Source of the DNA: Consotaella aegiceratis
GTDB lineage: Bacteria > Pseudomonadota > Alphaproteobacteria > Rhizobiales > Rhizobiaceae
NCBI RefSeq assembly: GCF_036541425.1
Contig: NZ_JAZHFT010000019.1
Span: forward strand, 25,756-89,755
Reading direction: 5' to 3'
DNA: 64,000 nucleotides
The position numbers and the translations under genes are program-made. Positions 62,220 through 64,000 of this stretch are shown here, one piece after another. Below the pieces are notes generated by a model. It ran no database searches. It saw only the letters and a list, made by a program, of their open reading frames with translations, and was not told where the DNA came from. Positions within the stretch are counted from its first letter, which is position 1, and each line of letters opens with the position of its first letter.

Positions 62220-62980
62220 GCGTAGGCGAGGTTTTCGCTGTCCAGAGTCGGGCCGAACACGGCTTCGAAATTGCGGCGGAGCAGGCCGTCGACCTCCGGC
62301 ATCGTGACCGGCAGCCCGAGGTCGACGAGACTCGTGACACCGTGATTGCGGACGCCGCAGGGGATGATCCCCGAAAAATGCTCCAGATCAGGATCGACGT
62401 TCAGGCTGATTCCATGCAGCGTCACCCAATGGCGCACCCGGATGCCGATCGCCGCGATCTTGTCCTCCGCCGGGCTGCCATCTGGGGACGGGGGACGCTC
62501 CGGCCGCTGCACCCATACGCCGACACGATCCTCGCGCCGTTCGCCCTTCACCTGGAACTCCGCCAACGTCGCGATGATCCACTGTTCCAGCGCGGCGACG
62601 AAGGCGCGGATGTCGGGCCGTCGCCGCTTCAAATCCAGCATGACGTAAGCGATGCGCTGGCCCGGACCGTGATAGGTGTATTCGCCGCCTCGACCGGCCT
62701 TGAAGACCGGAAACCGGTCCGGCGCCACCAGATCGGCGACATCGGCGCTGGTCCCTGCCGTATAGAGCGGGGGATGTTCCAGCAACAGCACCGCTTCGCC
62801 GGCCTCGCCGCGATGGATCGCCGTGGCCCTCGCATCCATGAAGGCGAGGGCATCCTGATACTTTGTCAGCCCTTCCCAGATCAGCCACTCCACCGGAGGG
62901 GCCGGGTCCCTGGGACGAAAGGTCGGGGCCGAAACCGTAAGGCGGGCAGGGCGCTCGATGGGCGAAAACGGGGCATCCAT
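62207..62980 (-). CDS. lipB: Lipoyl(octanoyl) transferase LipB
   Basis: The 257-residue enzyme moves octanoyl groups from acyl carrier protein to lipoyl domains. It shows GGEYTYHGPGQRIAYVMLDL, the catalytic Lys block DKIAAIGIRVRHWVTLHGISLNV and the catalytic Cys in FSGIIPCGV. The N-terminal 25 residues are an extra tail compared with E. coli LipB. The 3' end overlaps the EamA gene. Confidence 0.94.
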   Translation of the reverse strand: MDAPFSPIERPARLTVSAPTFRPRDPAPPVEWLIWEGLTKYQDALAFMDARATAIHRGEAGEAVLLLEHPPLYTAGTSADVADLVAPDRFPVFKAGRGGEYTYHGPGQRIAYVMLDLKRRRPDIRAFVAALEQWIIATLAEFQVKGERREDRVGVWVQRPERPPSPDGSPAEDKIAAIGIRVRHWVTLHGISLNVDPDLEHFSGIIPCGVRNHGVTSLVDLGLPVTMPEVDGLLRRNFEAVFGPTLDSENLAYAQRP

Positions 62981-63126
62981 GACGCTTATCTAGCCATGTC
63001 GGCGGGCCGGGAAAAGGCTCGGGGTCGATGTTCCAATTTTCGGGTGGCGGCGGCCTGAAAACCCTTGTGTCGTCAACAGCCATTTGTTACATGCCCGCAG
63101 CCGACGACGGATCGGCTTCACGACGT

Positions 63127-63211
63127 GCGGTCGTGGCGGAATTGGTAGACGCGCAGCGTTGAGGTCGCTGTGGGGCAACCCGTGGAAGTTCGAGTCTTCT
63201 CGACCGCACCA
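63127..63211 (+). tRNA. tRNA-Leu (anticodon GAG)
   Basis: Acceptor arms GCGGTCG (63127-63133) and CGACCGC (63201-63207) pair. The anticodon stem CAGCG/CGCTG encloses TTGAGGT, giving GAG at 63161-63163. A long variable arm typical of tRNA-Leu follows (TGGGGCAACCCGT). The T-loop is TTCGAGT, and the CCA end (63209-63211) is encoded. Confidence 0.95.
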
Positions 63212-63350
63212 GTCTCTTCTTCGAAGATCGTGCCTGAAGAATGAGGGGTGCCGTAATCGGCGGCGCCGCCCTTCCGTTTGCGGTCTCGAAACGTTTGGCC
63301 AGCCGATCGACGATCGAACTCCGAAGGGCGCACAGGGCTCCGAATCCAAA

Positions 63351-64000
63351 TTACTGAAGGGATGGTGTGAGGAGTTCGGCGAGGTAGTCTGTCGACCATC
63401 CTGCGAGTTTACGGCGGGTTTTCAGGGAGTTCTTGTCGGTTGCGTTGCGGATGAGGTTGAGGGCGAAGTGGCGGACGACGGCCATATTCTTGGCGCCGTG
63501 GCCCTTTCTGAGGCGGGATTGATCGTCGGCGAAGGTGACGTCGAGCACCCAGTGAAGCCGGTTCTCGATGGCCCAGTGGCCGCGCACGGCCTCGGCCGCC
63601 TTGGGGGCGGAGAGGGCGGCGGAGGAGATGAAGTAGCGCGTGTCGAAGCGCCTGCGGTCGGCCAGTTGGGTGCGGCTCTGCACCCTGACGATGCAGGCCG
63701 CGTCGGGCAGGCGCAGTTCGCCGGGAAAGCGGCGCTGGCCGGCGAGCCAGTCGACCTCGCGGAGCACGTGGACGGTCCGCTCCTCGATGCGGCCATGGCC
63801 CTTGTCGCACTGGATGTCGGTGTCGATCGTGCCGGAGGAGGCGTCGTCGAAGCAGGCTTCGACCTCGGCCCGAAGCGTCGGCTGGTTGGCCTTCACGGCC
63901 AAGAGGTAATCGGCGCCCTCGGCGCGGATGGCACTGGCGATGGTGGCGTTGGTGGCGATGGCGTCGATGGAGACGAGCGCCCCCTCGAGCCCGCCCTCGG
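63351..64000 (-). mobile_element. ISAs1-like transposase, partial at the window edge
   Basis: The minus-strand frame ends at 63351 and continues past 64000, so about 216 C-terminal residues are seen. Features of the ISAs1 family DDE transposases are SIDAIATNA (probable catalytic Asp), DYLLAVKANQPTL, KGHGRIEERTVHVL, RYFISS and HWAIENRLHWVLDVTF with the catalytic Glu. The adjacent right end of the element should lie near 63320-63350, but no terminal repeat can be matched without the other end. It inserted about 120 nt after tRNA-Leu. Confidence 0.85.

Noticed and set aside
1..64000. CRISPR array, prophage, secretion or defence island
   Set aside because: No regularly spaced short repeats, phage structural genes, or defence gene families were seen; the only mobile element is the partial insertion sequence at the right edge.

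Overview
This is a GC-rich chromosomal window from an alphaproteobacterium, most likely of the order Hyphomicrobiales (Rhizobiales). The lines of evidence are a 2342-residue Growth Pole Ring (GPR)-type protein, phosphatidylcholine synthase, an IalB-family protein, a DksA lacking most zinc cysteines, an ATP12 assembly factor, an MlaE with an N-terminal STAS-like part, and two perfect CtrA consensus boxes. The genus cannot be fixed from the window. Most of it is ordinary core chromosome. Signs of turnover are limited to a truncated garR, a truncated acyltransferase, one frameshifted gene and a partial insertion sequence at the right edge.

Layout. 1-5.5 kb: a carbohydrate and sugar-acid patch (hydroxypyruvate isomerase, GH42 beta-galactosidase, the C-terminal remnant of tartronate semialdehyde reductase, tagaturonate reductase). 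5.5-19 kb: housekeeping genes (tRNA-Val, rpiA, glutathione reductase, class II DAHP synthase, an extradiol dioxygenase-like protein, DedA, an MFS transporter, a glutamyl-tRNA synthetase, malic enzyme). 19-26 kb: envelope-lipid genes, namely a PlcP-like phospholipase with an Agt-like glycosyltransferase, then an mlaEFD-lipoprotein operon whose MlaD is unusually long and internally repeated. 26.5-33.5 kb: the giant GPR-like polar growth scaffold, convergent to mla. 34-39 kb: a redox group ([2Fe-2S] ferredoxin, thioredoxin-reductase-like ferredoxin-NADP reductase, a single-chain NfnAB/SudAB-like flavoprotein). 39-54 kb: a quinone reductase with divergent HxlR regulator and a clear operator, folP-folK, ycjX-ycjF, sixA, dksA, yejA, ialB, hspQ with a UbiH-like monooxygenase, and pcs. 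54-63 kb: a GcrA-C-terminus-like small protein, a BCCT transporter, crcB-rluC-HAD-atp12, a frameshifted DUF6620-like gene, an EamA transporter, lipB and tRNA-Leu. 63.35-64 kb: an ISAs1-like transposase running off the window.

How the genes fit together. Envelope lipids are the recurring theme. PlcP and Agt would replace phospholipids with glycolipids, Mla would move phospholipids between membranes, Pcs makes phosphatidylcholine from choline, and the BCCT carrier could bring in choline or betaine. GPR would organise the growing pole where new envelope is made. CtrA boxes lie upstream of mla and between sixA and dksA, and there is a small GcrA-like protein, so some of these genes may be under cell-cycle control. 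The redox group could pass electrons between NAD(P)H and ferredoxin.
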